DNA of 44,916 nt from Mycoemilia scoparia (GCA_027575805.1 JANBPU010000129.1:1-44916); one strand, 5' to 3'; counted from the stretch's first letter, positions 31,838 through 44,536 are shown. A program made the numbers and translations. The notes: generated from the sequence alone by a model not told the origin.

Positions 31838-34800
31838 GGCTGTGGTGCAGTAGTATATATGATATGTATAGGATAGAAAATGCTTGACGGTGGTCTTTGA
31901 AGAAATGGTATTCAGGGAAACCCACTGCTTAAATACATTAAAGAAATTTCACTTTAGGGCATGAGCGTCATTAGAAAGCGCTTCTGAGCCACCTCTGTAG
32001 AAAGGTATCTGGGAGACAAAAGTCTGTCAATAGGAGGAACGATGGTTACCACACTCACCAAACAGCCAAAAAAATTAATGAGGGGGTGGGACGGGGATGG
32101 TACCCAGGGAGGTAGCGTAACCTGCATAGGTAGGTTTGGAGGTTAGTTCTAAGGGCACATTAATGTAATTAATTTCTGGGCCATTGGCCGACTTGCACGG
32201 GAACGATATCTAAAACTCTGTGACCTTGCTGCAAAGGGGGGACACACCTGTGTTGATAATTTCAGCAGAATGTAAACCTTATATGATTGTTCAGCATCCC
32301 ACCAAAGGCAAAAAAGCCACACTCATAGTTGCCCAAACATATTTCACAGTAGGCGATGCCTTGATTATTTAAACCCCCGTGGGGCTCTATACTCTTGGAT
32401 ACATAAGCAGTTTATTTATGGAATCCAAAATAGAAATATTGTCATTCAAGACAAAGCTCTATAGCCTTTCAAGTACACCACGTTCATAACATTTTCCTGT
32501 ATCTAGGCTGACTTCAGACTCCGCCATATCTCACAATCTTCACCTACCCTTCCCAATTTCATCCGATCCCATTGAGTAGCGAACAATCGACTTACGAGGT
32601 AACGGAACTTTTCTGCACCCGCTAATACAGAGTGGCGCCATCGCTGTGTCTTGTCACATATAATTACTTTGTGTCTGTGAAATTTCACTTGGGAAATTCC
32701 ATATTAATTTGCTCAGAATCCGATATTGCATTTCAAGCCCTCCAGCGTTGCATTCAAAGTCGTGAAGAGAGTAACTGTGAAAATGCCAGTACCCATGGAT
32801 ATTTCGTTTCAAGATCCAGTTCTCTTTTCCTGATGATGTAATTCTGATCTATTTGTATTATTTAATTGGCAACTGGGCAGGTATTCTCGCTCAGGCTAAA
32901 CTCTGCTCTTATATTGAATAATAATAATAATAATGCTGCTCCCTTATTTTAACAGAGCAACCACATACAGTGCTTGTCTCTTAAGCAATGGCTCGTGTAT
33001 TCTATAATGGCAGAAAAGCACATCATGATCTCACTATTTTGTCTAAAAGATTAACATATTTACTCAAGTTTTGGAACCAGGATTTCAGAGTAAAACCGCT
33101 TCTTTTTTCCTGAGATCATTGGTGGAGGTTGTTGGGAATTGGCTCTATAAGGAATTATTTGAAATATGATAAACATTATTAGTTTTGATCTCAAGAACAG
33201 AACAATTAGTGCTATAAATCCCGACACCCCTTTAAGGAACGTGCCTGGTTCACTGGTATACTTTGTATTTACTGTATACACTCCTTGGAACCGAATGTAT
33301 CACCTGTTTTTAAGGTTAAATGTGTGTATAAGCATAGGTAGTGGTGACTGTAATGGTAAGAAAACATTTGGTTTCAGTAAAATTATCAAAAAAGCAAGGA
33401 CTAGCTATATAAGGAATGTAGCATAAATGTACAAGATTTCGATAAGTTAAGCCACTGTTCGTATTCAAATTCCATAATAAAGTCAAAGCAGTTCTAACAA
33501 TGCATTGTTTTTGTGGTACGAGGGTATTAATTACATAAATATTATTTATTAAGTAATACCCTGATATTACGTCGGAGCACATAGTAAGAGCTAAGGCCCA
33601 TACCTTCCTCTACAACAATGTTTTAAAGTCTCAAAATCCCCCCTAAATATATAAAACAGTATTTGTGTGTAGCTGGACACTGCAAGTAAATGCATAATGG
33701 TAGTTTTGTACTTGCATATCGTTGAGGTTGAACAGCTGCTGAACTACTGTTGAAAATTTCCACACACTACCTATTTGGGCTAAACCTAGCTTTTAGTTAT
33801 TTGAAAGGGTGCAAAGTTGATAGCATGTTCATTCTTGTAGCACTACTGGCATTCTACTGGGCTACAGAGCTATAATTAAGCAGTTTTGTCAATATATGCT
33901 TCAACTACAGATATGTACTGGCTGTCCCTCTCAGTATCTCTGGTTTGGGAAAAAATCGTTACAAAGCGAAACTTGTGTCACAACATAAACAAATATTCCC
34001 AGAAATAGAATCGAATACTACCCTCTATTGATATCGGTCATTTATTTGAATTTTTGAACTCGCTCTTTCAGCTCTTAGCAAGCTTGCCAGTAGACTGATT
34101 TAACATGTTGTCCTGCTTCTGTAGCTATAGAGAATAACAGAGTGAATGTTGCTGATGGTGAATGTCCGTCATATGACACTGTGGTATCAAGATCAACAGG
34201 ATGCTAAGATCTTGGATATATGTCGTGCTTATGTATTAGACTGTAATTCTATAGAAAGTGTGGCTCTATTGTGCCTGTTGACAAAAAAATGCAGCAAGGA
34301 AGGTCTTCAACTGTGGCTTGAAAGTAAAGTAATCGATAAAAACAAACCAATATAAGCAGCGAAGATCCCGAATGCTGTGCCTTTTTTGGCACATAAGGAA
34401 TATTGTATTAGTAGTGCTTACAAATCTGAAGTGTATACACACATACACACACGCTTATACAGTGAACACCTCTCCAAACATTGCCATTCATGCAGTGTCT
34501 GAGAAGCTGTTTTAGTTGAGCTTTTTTCTGATGTTTACCTAAACTGATTTCTAGCCAATATCTACAACAAGCCACATATGCACTTGCCATTTTTGTTAGT
34601 AGACCATTACGCCACAAGGTTTTATGCAACTGCCACGCTTTCTAGACAATTGAACATTGACGTGCTCTGTGTAAAGCTTGGCATGCTTCAAATGTATATA
34701 TAAATGCACTTGAGAAATTTTTTGATATTGTAGGGCAGAAATAAATTACCAAAGTCTACTCATTGGCCTCGAATGCTACTTTTCCGATCCTGAGGGTGGC

Positions 34801-35217
34801 ACTTCCTCTGCACGTTTCTACTCAAGGGTCTTTTCTTCTCTGTGAGTTTGACATTTCATTCTTACATAATTCGCTCTCTCTCTGTCTTTGTTCTACATGT
34901 AGTGTAACTCAAGTTGTCACTGAAGTCTCCTCGTGCCTTTGTCTTTTTGTGCTTACCTGTAGCCAAAGCACACAGATATTTCCACTTAAACACAAGCAAG
35001 CTAAGCCTCTGTGCCTTGCAAAATTATACATATGGACTGTTCCTACCTATATGGTAATATTGTAGTGACACTGTCGGCTATTAGAATATAAGTTAGATTC
35101 TCCAATAATACATTATTGTTTCCTAGGTATATCGGCTTAATAGAGGAAAAATCATTACGACTGAAAACCAATTGAAGATATGGCGAAATTTCACTAATAA
35201 TCAAGTGGTCAGTTAAA

Positions 35218-35309
35218 CAATAATGGATCCACAGGTCTTGGCCCGAACATCAGACAAACCATATGCAACTCCTGGGAACTTATTTTTGTCTAAAGTCTTG
35301 CAAAATATG
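35218..35309 (+). repeat. dispersed repeat family 2, copy 4
   Basis: A diverged copy: AATGGATCCACAGG, TTGGCCCGAACATCAGAC, ATATGCAACTCCTGGGAACT and TGTCTAAAGTCTTGC keep the block order of the family. Confidence 0.6.
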
Positions 35310-35823
35310 ACCATATCAGCTGATATTTTATCCAAAGCCCAATATGCCATGTGGAGGGTCATTACAATATAATTCTGTATAAGTGTGTTTATTATAGATT
35401 TAGATTAACTTGAATATTATCAGCAATAGACCATGTATAATATGTGGAGATTGAATCAGGCGTATGGTGGAAAGTACCGGAATTTATCCCGAAGGTTATA
35501 AAAATTAATAAAGTATAATTATAATCAATGATCAAAAGCTGATAATTTCTAGCTATAGATTTGCATCAAATTAATAATCTATTGGTATTTGAAGCTCATT
35601 TCAATATTGTTCACAATTATAATGCCACTAAACTTAGTCATCATTTAATATATATATATAATAATACAGTATTTATTCACTCATTTGAGAGCCACATCCA
35701 AAACTATGATAGAAATAAAACCAACTTATCATTGCTATCTGTATTATCAATCACTTGGAACAAATATCGAATTATAATTGTGCGTTATTGATAAAGTTTA
35801 TAATATTTTGGGTAATGCGAATA

Positions 35824-35923
35824 TGGGTAGTTAATTTTGAAGGGCTTTAGAGTCACTCATTTGGCTGTGATTGTGCCTATAATCACTGGTCACCAAAATT
35901 CACCCTTCAAAAATTATTGCCCA
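35824..35923 (+). mobile_element. MITE-like element, subfamily I, copy D (100 bp)
   Basis: Ends TGGGTAGTTAATTTTGAAGG and CCTTCAAAAATTATTGCCCA, flanked by TA on both sides. The interior CTCATTTGGCTGTGATTG and CCTATAATCACTGGTCACC match copies A, B and C. It is about 16 bp shorter than B and C because of a deletion near its left end. Confidence 0.87.
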
Positions 35924-36462
35924 TATTTTTACAATTTCCTTATAAGACAAATACCTAATAATGATAATTGCTGTTGTTGCAAAGCTTTTTACACACTTAA
36001 GGACATTTCCGTTATATAGTATTAACTTTTATAGCATATTCACATTCACCTCCATATAAAAAAGTTGCTATATTTAGCCACACGTGCCTCTTTATTTGTG
36101 TCGTTGAGTAGAAATATGTTGTGACGGGAAATTATTGGACACAATGCTATAAAGCAATAGACACAAATACTTCTTTAATGCTAAGCGACTAAATTAACTA
36201 AACAAACTTTATAAATGTATTATGGTGGTTAGCCATAATCTCTTGGTATTATATAATTTATAATGGGCCATGTATATTAGTATAGCTTTAATTCACAGAC
36301 TATTAGGCATAAATGGTCCCAAAAAATATTAAAAAAGTACATACACATACAAACAGAAGAAATAATGAGAATGAGCAATAGTTAGTAAGGATCAAATTAT
36401 AATCACAATAATAATACATACATCCAAGAGGAAAGTCAGTTTTATACCATCGCTTAAAGAAC

Positions 36463-36481
36463 AATATATATATATATATAT
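36463..36481. repeat. (AT)n microsatellite
   Basis: About nine AT units. Confidence 0.8.
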
Positions 36482-37406
36482 CAACATACAACCGAACTGT
36501 TACCATCACTAAAAGGTATATGTAGTGTGGCAAACAAGCCATCATTTTACCGCCTGAGAAACATACAGTTAAAATATTCATCAACCATATTATCCGGTAT
36601 AACCGAGACTAACAATAGATTACTGAAAAAATCCACAAACAAACATGCTATTATTAGTATTGTCAAACGACCATCTCATCCAAATGTACCTTTGCATCCA
36701 TAACAAACATGCCACGATATTAATACAATATTGTAAAAACCAATGTTCAAATTACCAAAAGCATTTTTATTTTTAGTGTATATATAGCTATAAATAGCAC
36801 CTTTGTTTATAATATAAACACATACAAGTGCTGCCGTAATTAATGTACATTATTTTAAAAACAATATTTCTATATGAACTATAGTGGTTTCGAGGATTAT
36901 CCATAAAATTTAAAAAGACCATCAAATCACTTGGTGCTAAATTTAGAATATACCATGAAGTGACTACTACTTTGATGTCCGAATGTTGCAAAGCAAATAA
37001 GCTAGATTTAGAATTCTATTTTTAGAACGACATTTTATTTTAAACACATCCAGTGTGTATATATAATTTAGTGAGAACTGACCTTATAAAAGACCAAAGG
37101 CTAAAAACAGTGAAAAAGGCAGTGTTGTACTACTAAAAAAGGGGTGTCTAAAAACTAAAAGAGGAAAAAACCGAGAGATCTGCATGATGTACTAATTAGT
37201 TGCGAAATCTAAAAAAAGAACAAAAACAAATTACTGATGTAAAAGAGTGGGAATAGTGCTAGAAGTTGAATTATATATGAATTCTTGTTGCTGTGGTATG
37301 TGTGTATGGAGTGCGAATGCTGTAAATATGCAGAAAGATAAATCAAATATATGTCTTGAATGATACACGAATTGGGGCTTTGGATGTTTGAGTATTGACA
37401 AATTAT

Positions 37407-37432
37407 TGTGTGTGTGTGTGTGTGTGTGTGTG
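37407..37432. repeat. (TG)13 microsatellite
   Basis: Thirteen uninterrupted TG units about 240 bp past the stop codon of HMG-box gene 2. Confidence 0.88.
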
Positions 37433-37669
37433 GCTTTCAAAATACAAGTGAGATGCGGGTAAGAGCCATGGGAGACAATGTGATCCTTTTACGGTAACAG
37501 TTCTATGCCACCGCTAATTAAAAGTTATTATCAGTTGGCTGGGAATAAGCGAAGTGTACGTAAACATGAAAGAGCGACTTGTTAAGGGATGATCACGCGT
37601 GGGACTAACATCAATATTAATTGTGCGAAAATGTCAGAGTGTGGGATTGTGGCCATCTTGGACGCACAC

Positions 37670-39115
37670 TCATTGATCAGCAACCGGGCCATTCTGGTTG
37701 TAGTAGCTGTCATTTGGGGTGATGCACTGGGTGCCCAATTGTTCGACCTGGTTGCGGTTATAACTGAATGGGATGTTCTGGGTGGCTGACCAGTCACCCT
37801 CCCATTGAGCATTTGTGACAGGGTGCATGGGAACATTGCTTTGTGGTGGGAGCTGTTCCTGTGCTGGCTGCGCTTGCTGCTGAATCCATTCTGAGGGCTG
37901 GGCCTGTGAGGTGCTGAAAAACTGTGGGTCAGTGGAGCCCTGGACCAATGTTGTAGTCGGGTTGGGTATAGACAGCGGGATGGGGCCCGTTTGAACAAAT
38001 GATGATCCGCTCTGCCAGTCCATGACAGCCTGCTGATGCTGTCCTCCATGCTCCTCATTTTGGCCTGGATAAATATTGCTGTAGGCATAGGAAGAAGGCG
38101 GCGAGGGAATAAACCTATCACTACCAGGGGCCTGAGATTGGGGATAGCTTTGATAAACCAGAGCTGAAGAAGGAGGACTGGCGATATTTTCATTGCAATA
38201 GTGCTGAGGAGTAAAGTGTTGGCTCGGTAAAGTCCTCGATCGGCGGATGTTGCGACGGGCCTTCTGCTTTTCTGCCTTTTTGCGAGCCATATATTCATCC
38301 TTGCGCTTGGCTGCCAAGTTGTGGTAGTGCTGCTTAACGCTCTCAGACTCGTTACTCCACATCTCTGCTATGGCTTTTGAGGCACTCTTTGCCATCTGTT
38401 TTGGATCTTGCTGTAGAAGCTCGCGGTGCTTCTCGGTGCGATACAGGATGAAGGCATTGGGCGGCCTCTTTAGACGGAGAGCGCCGGATTCGCTGTTGTC
38501 TCTTTCATAATATGTATCCAGAGCAGTCATATCAGACCTCAGGACCCCAGTGGAGTATGGAGCGTATCCATTGGGGAAAGAGCCCTTTTCCTCGTGGATG
38601 TATGGAGGCAGGCTATTTTGATGCTGAGGAATCTGATGATGCTGGTATGCAAGTGCCTGCTGAGCACTGCTGGACATGATGTTTGGCGAGGATCTTCTTC
38701 TTACAGCACCAGCAGAGAAGTTTTGTCTGTGCATTTGTGGCCCTGGGCTGGTTGTAATATTTGATCTGGGGTACTGGTAGGGAGAGTATGAGCGCATCGG
38801 AGTAGTGCTTGGTGACCGAGTGGTCAGTGGGGCTGAGAGCGATGCTGATACTGGAAATTGGTTGTTTTGGATCATCATCCCGTCTTGCTGAGGCGCAATG
38901 CACTGGTATCCGGTGCTATCGAAGCTGTATGTGTTTGTATAGGCGGGTGTAGGCACTGTGTTTGTTGGCTGGGATTGCTGTTGGTTTTGTTGGTCGTTGT
39001 ATGACATGCTTCCCATGCTTGTAGTTGATGCTGTCTGTGGTGTGGCCAGCACCGATGGGTATGCTGTCAAGTCCTTGGAAGTAGATGCAGTTGAGGGTAA
39101 AGCATAAGAGCTCAT
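37670..39115 (-). CDS. HMG-box transcription factor 2 (MATA-HMG type), 481 aa
   Basis: Second sequence-specific HMG-box factor, same strand as the one at 30440-31837. The box spans about residues 213-282. It starts LKRPPNAFILYRTEKHRELL, continues DPKQMAKSASKAIAEMW and HYHNLAAKRKDEYMA, and runs into a basic extension (KKAEKQKARRNIRRSR) that can serve as nuclear localisation signal and minor-groove tail; gene 1 lacks this extension. Flanking regions are Gln/Ser/Pro/Tyr-rich and low-complexity (QQNQQQSQ, HQIPQHQNS, QQQAQPAQEQ), typical of activation regions. The ATG at 39115 is first in frame, the frame is intact and no intron is needed. The box similarity suggests that the two genes are an old duplicate pair. 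A role in mating or sporulation, as for fungal relatives such as Ste11 or sexM/sexP, is a hypothesis. Confidence 0.9.
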   Translation of the reverse strand: MSSYALPSTASTSKDLTAYPSVLATPQTASTTSMGSMSYNDQQNQQQSQPTNTVPTPAYTNTYSFDSTGYQCIAPQQDGMMIQNNQFPVSASLSAPLTTRSPSTTPMRSYSPYQYPRSNITTSPGPQMHRQNFSAGAVRRRSSPNIMSSSAQQALAYQHHQIPQHQNSLPPYIHEEKGSFPNGYAPYSTGVLRSDMTALDTYYERDNSESGALRLKRPPNAFILYRTEKHRELLQQDPKQMAKSASKAIAEMWSNESESVKQHYHNLAAKRKDEYMARKKAEKQKARRNIRRSRTLPSQHFTPQHYCNENIASPPSSALVYQSYPQSQAPGSDRFIPSPPSSYAYSNIYPGQNEEHGGQHQQAVMDWQSGSSFVQTGPIPLSIPNPTTTLVQGSTDPQFFSTSQAQPSEWIQQQAQPAQEQLPPQSNVPMHPVTNAQWEGDWSATQNIPFSYNRNQVEQLGTQCITPNDSYYNQNGPVADQ

Positions 39116-42100
39116 TATTAAAAGGCGAGATGGTTGAAAAGGATGTTACAGGGACAGATTATGAGCTAAAGCTATGATAACGTTTGGAATTGCAAAACAG
39201 AATAATCGACTTAAGGTGGGATCTATTGTGTTATAGTTAGAAAAGGCGGAGAAATGGTATTGAAGAATAACCTGAATGGTATAGAGACCGCAAGTCCAAT
39301 TTATAGGTTTTCGGGCAAGACGAGAGACTATCGGTGCCTATCCTTGAAAGCAAATAAATATAGAATACAGTGCAACATGTAGGGAGTGAGAGGGGGCGCA
39401 GGCTGACCATGGCACAAAATCGGGTCTGGATGGCTCCAACGACCCTTGTGGGGTGGGCACAGAAGTACCACAGCGCACAATTACCCACCCCCCTTCCCCA
39501 GGCAGGTTTTTGCAGCGAAGGGCACATATGCCTCCCAATTTTCGATGATTTTTATGGTTGTCAGAATTGGCCATTTATTCCTATCGTTCATTCTGGAGCC
39601 CTGCGTCTTGCCTACGCTCATGATACGGGCGATTTTTTGTTGGTGCCGTACCAATTGTCTCTTCCCCGCATATAGTTGCTCTGCACTCCACCCTTACCAG
39701 CTCACAAGATGCCACGGTACAATGGATGTACGTGGGAAGCATCCCACCACCACCACCTCCACATATCTCTAAACCTCTTGCCTTACAAAATATTGCCAGC
39801 TGCAGGTCTAGGTTTGGCAGTCCCCTATGTCATGCGAGTTGGGGGGAGGCTGAGCATCTGCATCTTTCTCCTCCTGGATTGATAAACCATACATCTCCTG
39901 AAGCCAAGCCATTGCTTTCCCAACAGACAGATGGCTAAGGGCAGCATTGGGCTCACCACTGCTTCCAAAGAACACTTTTCACGTCCGTGCCGCCGAAATG
40001 CGAAAATTCATATGGCATCCATAACCACGCCATTGCCTGCGAATCCCCAAAGCTGTGGCCGAATTGGCAGTTAAGAAGGTTGCCTAGCACTGCATCTGGT
40101 GTATTTTATTGTGGCAGCAGCCCATTGCCCTCCCCGCGGGTTGCTTGGAGCCCTTTCTGCTCTGGGACCGCATTTTCAAACACTTCAGCTCATAGACCAG
40201 GTACCTGTTCTTTATCGCTGCACCGCCGCATTCACAGCACTGTGCGCCATGGATACACATGGCGGATAAAAGCGACTTCCAAGTGTTCATACATCTAAAA
40301 ATAGTGACTATGGTCAAGTATTATTATTTAAATCTAAGCACACCCCTCACTGTGGATGTGCCTGTGCTATTTTAAAACCACACCCTTCTATCACAGTCAA
40401 GCTGAATTTCTGGCTTGTTTACTTTCAACAAAATCAAAGTAAACCAGGCGTCATGCTACTCCCTCTACCAGCCATAGATCATACTTTTACTGTAACCTCT
40501 GTCGCACATATCATCAGTTTCCCTACACCAGCCCAATCAGGTAGCATGCTCACTCCCACAATAGAATGCATGCGGGACGTGCAGCTAAAAATAGTCCAGC
40601 CAATAGAGTATGTAATGGCGGCATTTTATTGGGTACGTGCTTATGCACTTGCGGCTTAGGCCTTATTGTCCTTGTAGCCTCATAACTGTCATCCTCAGAA
40701 TGACCTTTTGTTCAGCATAGGTTAAAGGGCGATTGTGATATTGCTGAGATTTTTATTATCAAACGCATCTACTACAGCACTGGAATCATTGTTTGAAGCA
40801 CTACTCGCCGAACCGCCGCTGATAACATCAGTAGTGTTACCAAATGGTATAATAAGCTTGCATATTGCGCCAGTGCCATCATAGCAGTGCTGCTAGTATT
40901 TGCTGCAGGCCTACCCTGCGCTTTCTAGAGGAGGTTTGGAAAATATCCAGAAAGCCGAAACCCAGAACCATTATTTCATGAATCTCCAGTAAAAGCCTGT
41001 ATTATGTAATTGAAGCTCCTCCTGCTGATTTGCATCCTGATCATAGCGAAATGCTTCTCATGGTTGCTGTTGCTGGGCAATGATTTGGTAAACACCCAGC
41101 CGGCTATTCGGGTTATGGATAGCAGGCTTTTCTGATGATAGAGCGTATGGGGGACCGCCAACAATACTTGTGGCACTCGAAAAGTTTGGGCAACCAAAGT
41201 TACAGTAGCCGTATAGCTTCTATTGCTACCCTTTGCATGCATCTTTTGAAGCTCTGACTTCATGCCCATGTACCAATCATAAAATCCTGTAGAAATGTAT
41301 GGCAGCGATGACTTTTATTTGGACATAATTGCCATTGTTGAATTAACATGACACAAGCAATTGACTATACAGCTATTGTAATATTGGTTGTTGTCTTCCT
41401 ATACATGCAAAAGGCTGCCCTTAGTCCACATTTCTTGACACCAGCATTTGATTTAAGGTTTAAACTGATGCTCATCTTGCATGCCTATGCCTTATAGAGT
41501 CGCAGCCATACCACCAACATCAAGCGAGTCCTCATTTGCTGCTGCCGTGCTTGCGAAGATGAACAAATTTATGTCAGGAGCTAGAGATATAGACTCCGCT
41601 GCTTGCCCCAAAAATATGCAGCTTTATATTTTACCTCATCCCAGGTGACACTTCTTCCCCACGCACACACACACCTGACTCTAATTGTCTTTTTGTGCGA
41701 TATATCGAATAAATTTTGCAAAGATTGTCTGAACATCTCATAAGGTCATACATTTTTTATGCAATATGTCAGATAAACAATGGCTGACATTATTGCGCGT
41801 GGAGTGCGGGGTAAACATTATTGTGGATTAGGGAAGCGCTGCATTGATGAATAGAAGCTATTATATCTCCACGCTTTATTGTAGAATAGATAGGCCTGGA
41901 CAGATGCTTGTTGAGTTTATTTTATGCTTTGCGGAGTTTGATGCGACACACATACAATTGCATAGGTACCGAAGTTTGCTTATTCATGACACTCTTCTGC
42001 ATCTGGAGTCATGTAAAAATTTGTAAATCAATGGCTATGCTCGTATGGGTTTATTAGATAATAGTAGCACATTATGCGTAAAAACCCTAAAGTGAGGTGT

Positions 42101-42607
42101 ATAGTAAGCACTCGTGATTCCTAAATGATAAGGGTTCGCTAGTGATCAAACGTAGGTTAGGTAGGCATCTTTGGGGCCTCAGCTTCAGCCAATCATCAGA
42201 TATTTGCTATACGAATCTCCTGGAACCCATTTTGTCTAAGGTATTTTGAAATCTGAACAGGCATGTGTCAGGTAAATAAAGACAAGATGAAAAATAATAT
42301 CATTTACATGAGATGGGCGAAGCCGGTGGAAATGTTCTCAATTACACATTCTATTCTCTATCAGAACCTTTGTCAGTCTTGGGGGGACAATTGTGTAAAA
42401 CAAGTTATTTATTATAGAACTACTCAAATTTGGGACTAATCATAATCATTGCAATTGTAAACTTTCTCAGCAGGCTGCCACTTCAGTTATATTGGATAAA
42501 CATATTGAGAACTCTCAACACAAGTTATCAGACTTTGAGAATCCAAAGTTATTTTTCGTGCCGAAAATTTACCAGAAGAATGTACTTTCCTTAAATAAGC
42601 CTGGACT
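39116..42607. other. intergenic region, 3.5 kb
   Basis: Upstream region of HMG gene 2 and of the gene at 42678, which diverge from it. No convincing gene on either strand; short frames at 39.4-40.3 kb overlap each other in several frames with no domain. Repeat family 2 copy 5 lies near its right end. Confidence 0.5.
42160..42255 (+). repeat. dispersed repeat family 2, copy 5
   Basis: The most diverged copy: AGTGATCAAACGTAGG, TTGGGGCCTCAG, CAGCCAATCATCAGATATTT, CTCCTGGAACCCATTTTGTC and TAAGGTATTTTGAAATC keep the family order. Confidence 0.55.
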
Positions 42608-42614
42608 TATATAT
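42608..42614 (+). promoter_or_regulatory. candidate TATA box of the 42678 gene
   Basis: TATATAT 64-70 bp upstream of the ATG at 42678. Confidence 0.45.
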
Positions 42615-42620
42615 AGGGCT

Positions 42621-42659
42621 ATGGCGGAGGCGTGTCTAACGGTATGTCTATTGCTTTAA
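42621..42659 (+). promoter_or_regulatory. possible upstream ORF (12 codons)
   Basis: ATGGCGGAGG opens a 12-codon frame that ends at TAA, 18 bp before the main ATG. It affects translation only if transcription starts upstream of 42621, which the nearby TATA box makes uncertain. A GTATGT inside it could instead be a leader intron donor, but joining it to the CCTAG at 42711 gives an immediate stop. Confidence 0.25.
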
Positions 42660-42677
42660 AGTAACTTTTTATTTGAA

Positions 42678-44536
42678 ATGAATTATTTTCCTTCCTACAT
42701 CCCACCCCCTAGCTATTATAATTGCACTTTGCCCACTTCAAGAAATATGGGTGGTGGCTATGATCGAAAGCAATTTGATGACGGTCCTGCCATGCATCCA
42801 GTTGCCACAGCAGCACCACATCCATATGCTGGGCCTTATATAAGCCAACGGGGTTTCGTTGGTAATGAGGGTATATATAGTGTTCATGGTCCAATGTACC
42901 CTGTTCATTTTGTATCCTATCCTGAATATCCGGATCCAATCTATTCGGCAATGCCATCACACCCAAATTTTCCCATACACTATAGACCAACTCCTAATGG
43001 GTACACAGTGAATGTTCCACCCTATTCTTCCCAGAATTTTGTGAATGCGCTATCAGGGACAGGTGGTGAGCAGATGTATACAAACATATCCAACCGCCCC
43101 AGAACTCATTTTAGGCAAAGGTCTGGTAAGCAAATTAAAATACCAAACCCCAAACCCCAAAGGGAGGCTCAAGCAAATAACGAGAAAACTAGGAAAATGG
43201 GTAAGCAGGATGTCTTTAAAGCTAAGAAAACCATAAAACGTAGTAGCAAATTTGACCAGGTTGACAATAACCAGCTCTTTGGTAAGTTTAGAGAATTTTA
43301 ATCCCTATAGCTGCAATTATTTACAATATTTATTCTATCATTTCGGGAATTTAAGCACATTGATTAACAGGTGCTTTAAAACTGAATGTAGATTCTAAAG
43401 CAAAGAGGCCTGATTTTGCAAAAGAGGAAATGCCATCGCTTGATAGTATGCTTAAGGACTATGAAGATGTCTTGGCCAAAATAAACGGGATATCGAACAA
43501 TAGCGGCGGCAGCTTTATACGTCTTCCAGCACCATCAGCTCACAATCCAGATTTGGACATAGTAAAAAATGGCCAGGAAGATGTTAGTAATTCTGAAGAA
43601 ATACACAGAGATGCCAAGACGTTGATTTTATGTGATAGAAGGGCCAGTGCTTACAAGAATACAGAGCTAACTGGCTCTGAAGAGAAAAAAATGATTAGCA
43701 GTCATTACGAAAGTGCCTTAAAATCACTTTCTGCTGTGGCTTTACGTATCTTCTATATGGAAGAATTTCCTGTCAAGATTGTAAATGGACAAATTTGCCC
43801 AGATAAACAATTTGTCAAGGTAATAGAAGAGGTTTTCAACAAGATTACGCCTGTATTCGATGATCGACAAAGAAAAGTAAGTATGAGCAAGATCGATGAT
43901 ACTGTTTTCTATGAGCGTGGTGGCTGGGTACTCAATACTGAGATAAAGGTACCAGACCCCAACAACCCCAAAAACATCCAGCCAAAAAAGGTACGAGTTG
44001 CTATCAAAGGGGAAAACCCAACCAAGATGTTGAGGTCTCCAAAAATAGACCAACTGGACATTTACAAAACCACAGACTATGGAGAATTTTTCTATTACAT
44101 TGTAGGATGTGGGTTCAAATTCTTTGCGAATATTGTGTCAAAAGAGCGCCAATTTATATACACCCGAAGATGGAGAAATACACTAGATCTTTCATTCTTT
44201 ACAGGTATAGTGCACCTTTTCGTAAGCACATTCAAAATTAATGAACATCAAGCAAGAATCTCTTCCAAAACAGCCCCATTCGTATCTAATGGTTCAACAT
44301 CTGGCGTGAATCTTGATCAAGTTTACAAAAAAACTTGCAGAGATGTTGCAAATGCTTTCCTAAAGGGAAAGTATGAAAACTTCTTTGTTCACATGATATA
44401 CAACTCACTCGAACTTAAGTGTCTTGCTGTGACTGTCCTTGCCTACATAAAGCTGTTGATTTGCTACTTTGTGCCAGCAATCTTTTACTGCTTTATAGTC
44501 AAAGTCTTTTCAAAACACGTTTTCTTTTCGAAGTAG
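42678..44536 (+). CDS. hypothetical protein with hydrophobic C-terminus, 589 aa, two exons
   Basis: Function unknown. Exons 42678-43281 and 43371-44536 are joined by an 89-bp GT-AG intron (donor GTAAGT, acceptor TTAACAG), which restores one 589-codon frame; without it the first exon stops after 207 codons. Residues 1-125 are Pro/Tyr/Gly/His-rich and low-complexity (YPEYPDPIYSAMPSHPNF). About 140-200 are Lys/Arg-rich (HFRQRSGKQIK, KAKKTIKRSSK), suggesting nucleic acid or membrane binding. About 200-520 look globular: ALKSLSAVALRIFYMEEFPV, DDTVFYERGGWVL, EFFYYIVGCGFKFF. About 548-582 are strongly hydrophobic (LAVTVLAYIKLLICYFVPAI, then FYCFIVKVF), one or two membrane passes ending in a basic tail (SKHVFFSK). 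I recognise no family. A tail-anchored protein is one reading; a further intron near the 3' end is another. Confidence 0.75.
43282..43370 (+). other. intron of the 42678-44536 gene (89 bp)
   Basis: Donor TTTG/GTAAGT, acceptor TTAACAG/GTGC, phase 1. It contains in-frame stops; its removal joins Gly202 to ALKLNVDSKAK in frame. Confidence 0.8.

Larger units (their letters stand above)
31838..37669. other. 5.8-kb AT-rich region between the two HMG-box genes
   Basis: No gene supported. It contains repeat family 2 copy 4, MITE copy D, an (AT)n run at 36463-36481 and (TG)13 at 37407-37432. A minus-strand open stretch near 33060-33300 with a hydrophobic segment lacks an ATG and usable splice sites. 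The first 500 bp to the left are the upstream region of HMG gene 1, and the last few hundred bp are the 3' region of HMG gene 2. Confidence 0.5.

Noticed and set aside
33060..33300. minus-strand open stretch with one hydrophobic segment
   Set aside because: No ATG, and the only nearby AG acceptor leaves an in-frame TGA before the frame opens.
34763..35065. 100-codon plus-strand frame rich in Cys, Leu and Ser
   Set aside because: Pyrimidine-rich DNA gives such products by chance; no domain or splice context.
37582..38298. 238-codon minus-strand frame within HMG-box gene 2
   Set aside because: Overlaps the HMG2 coding sequence in another frame; no domain, whereas the HMG2 frame has a clear one.
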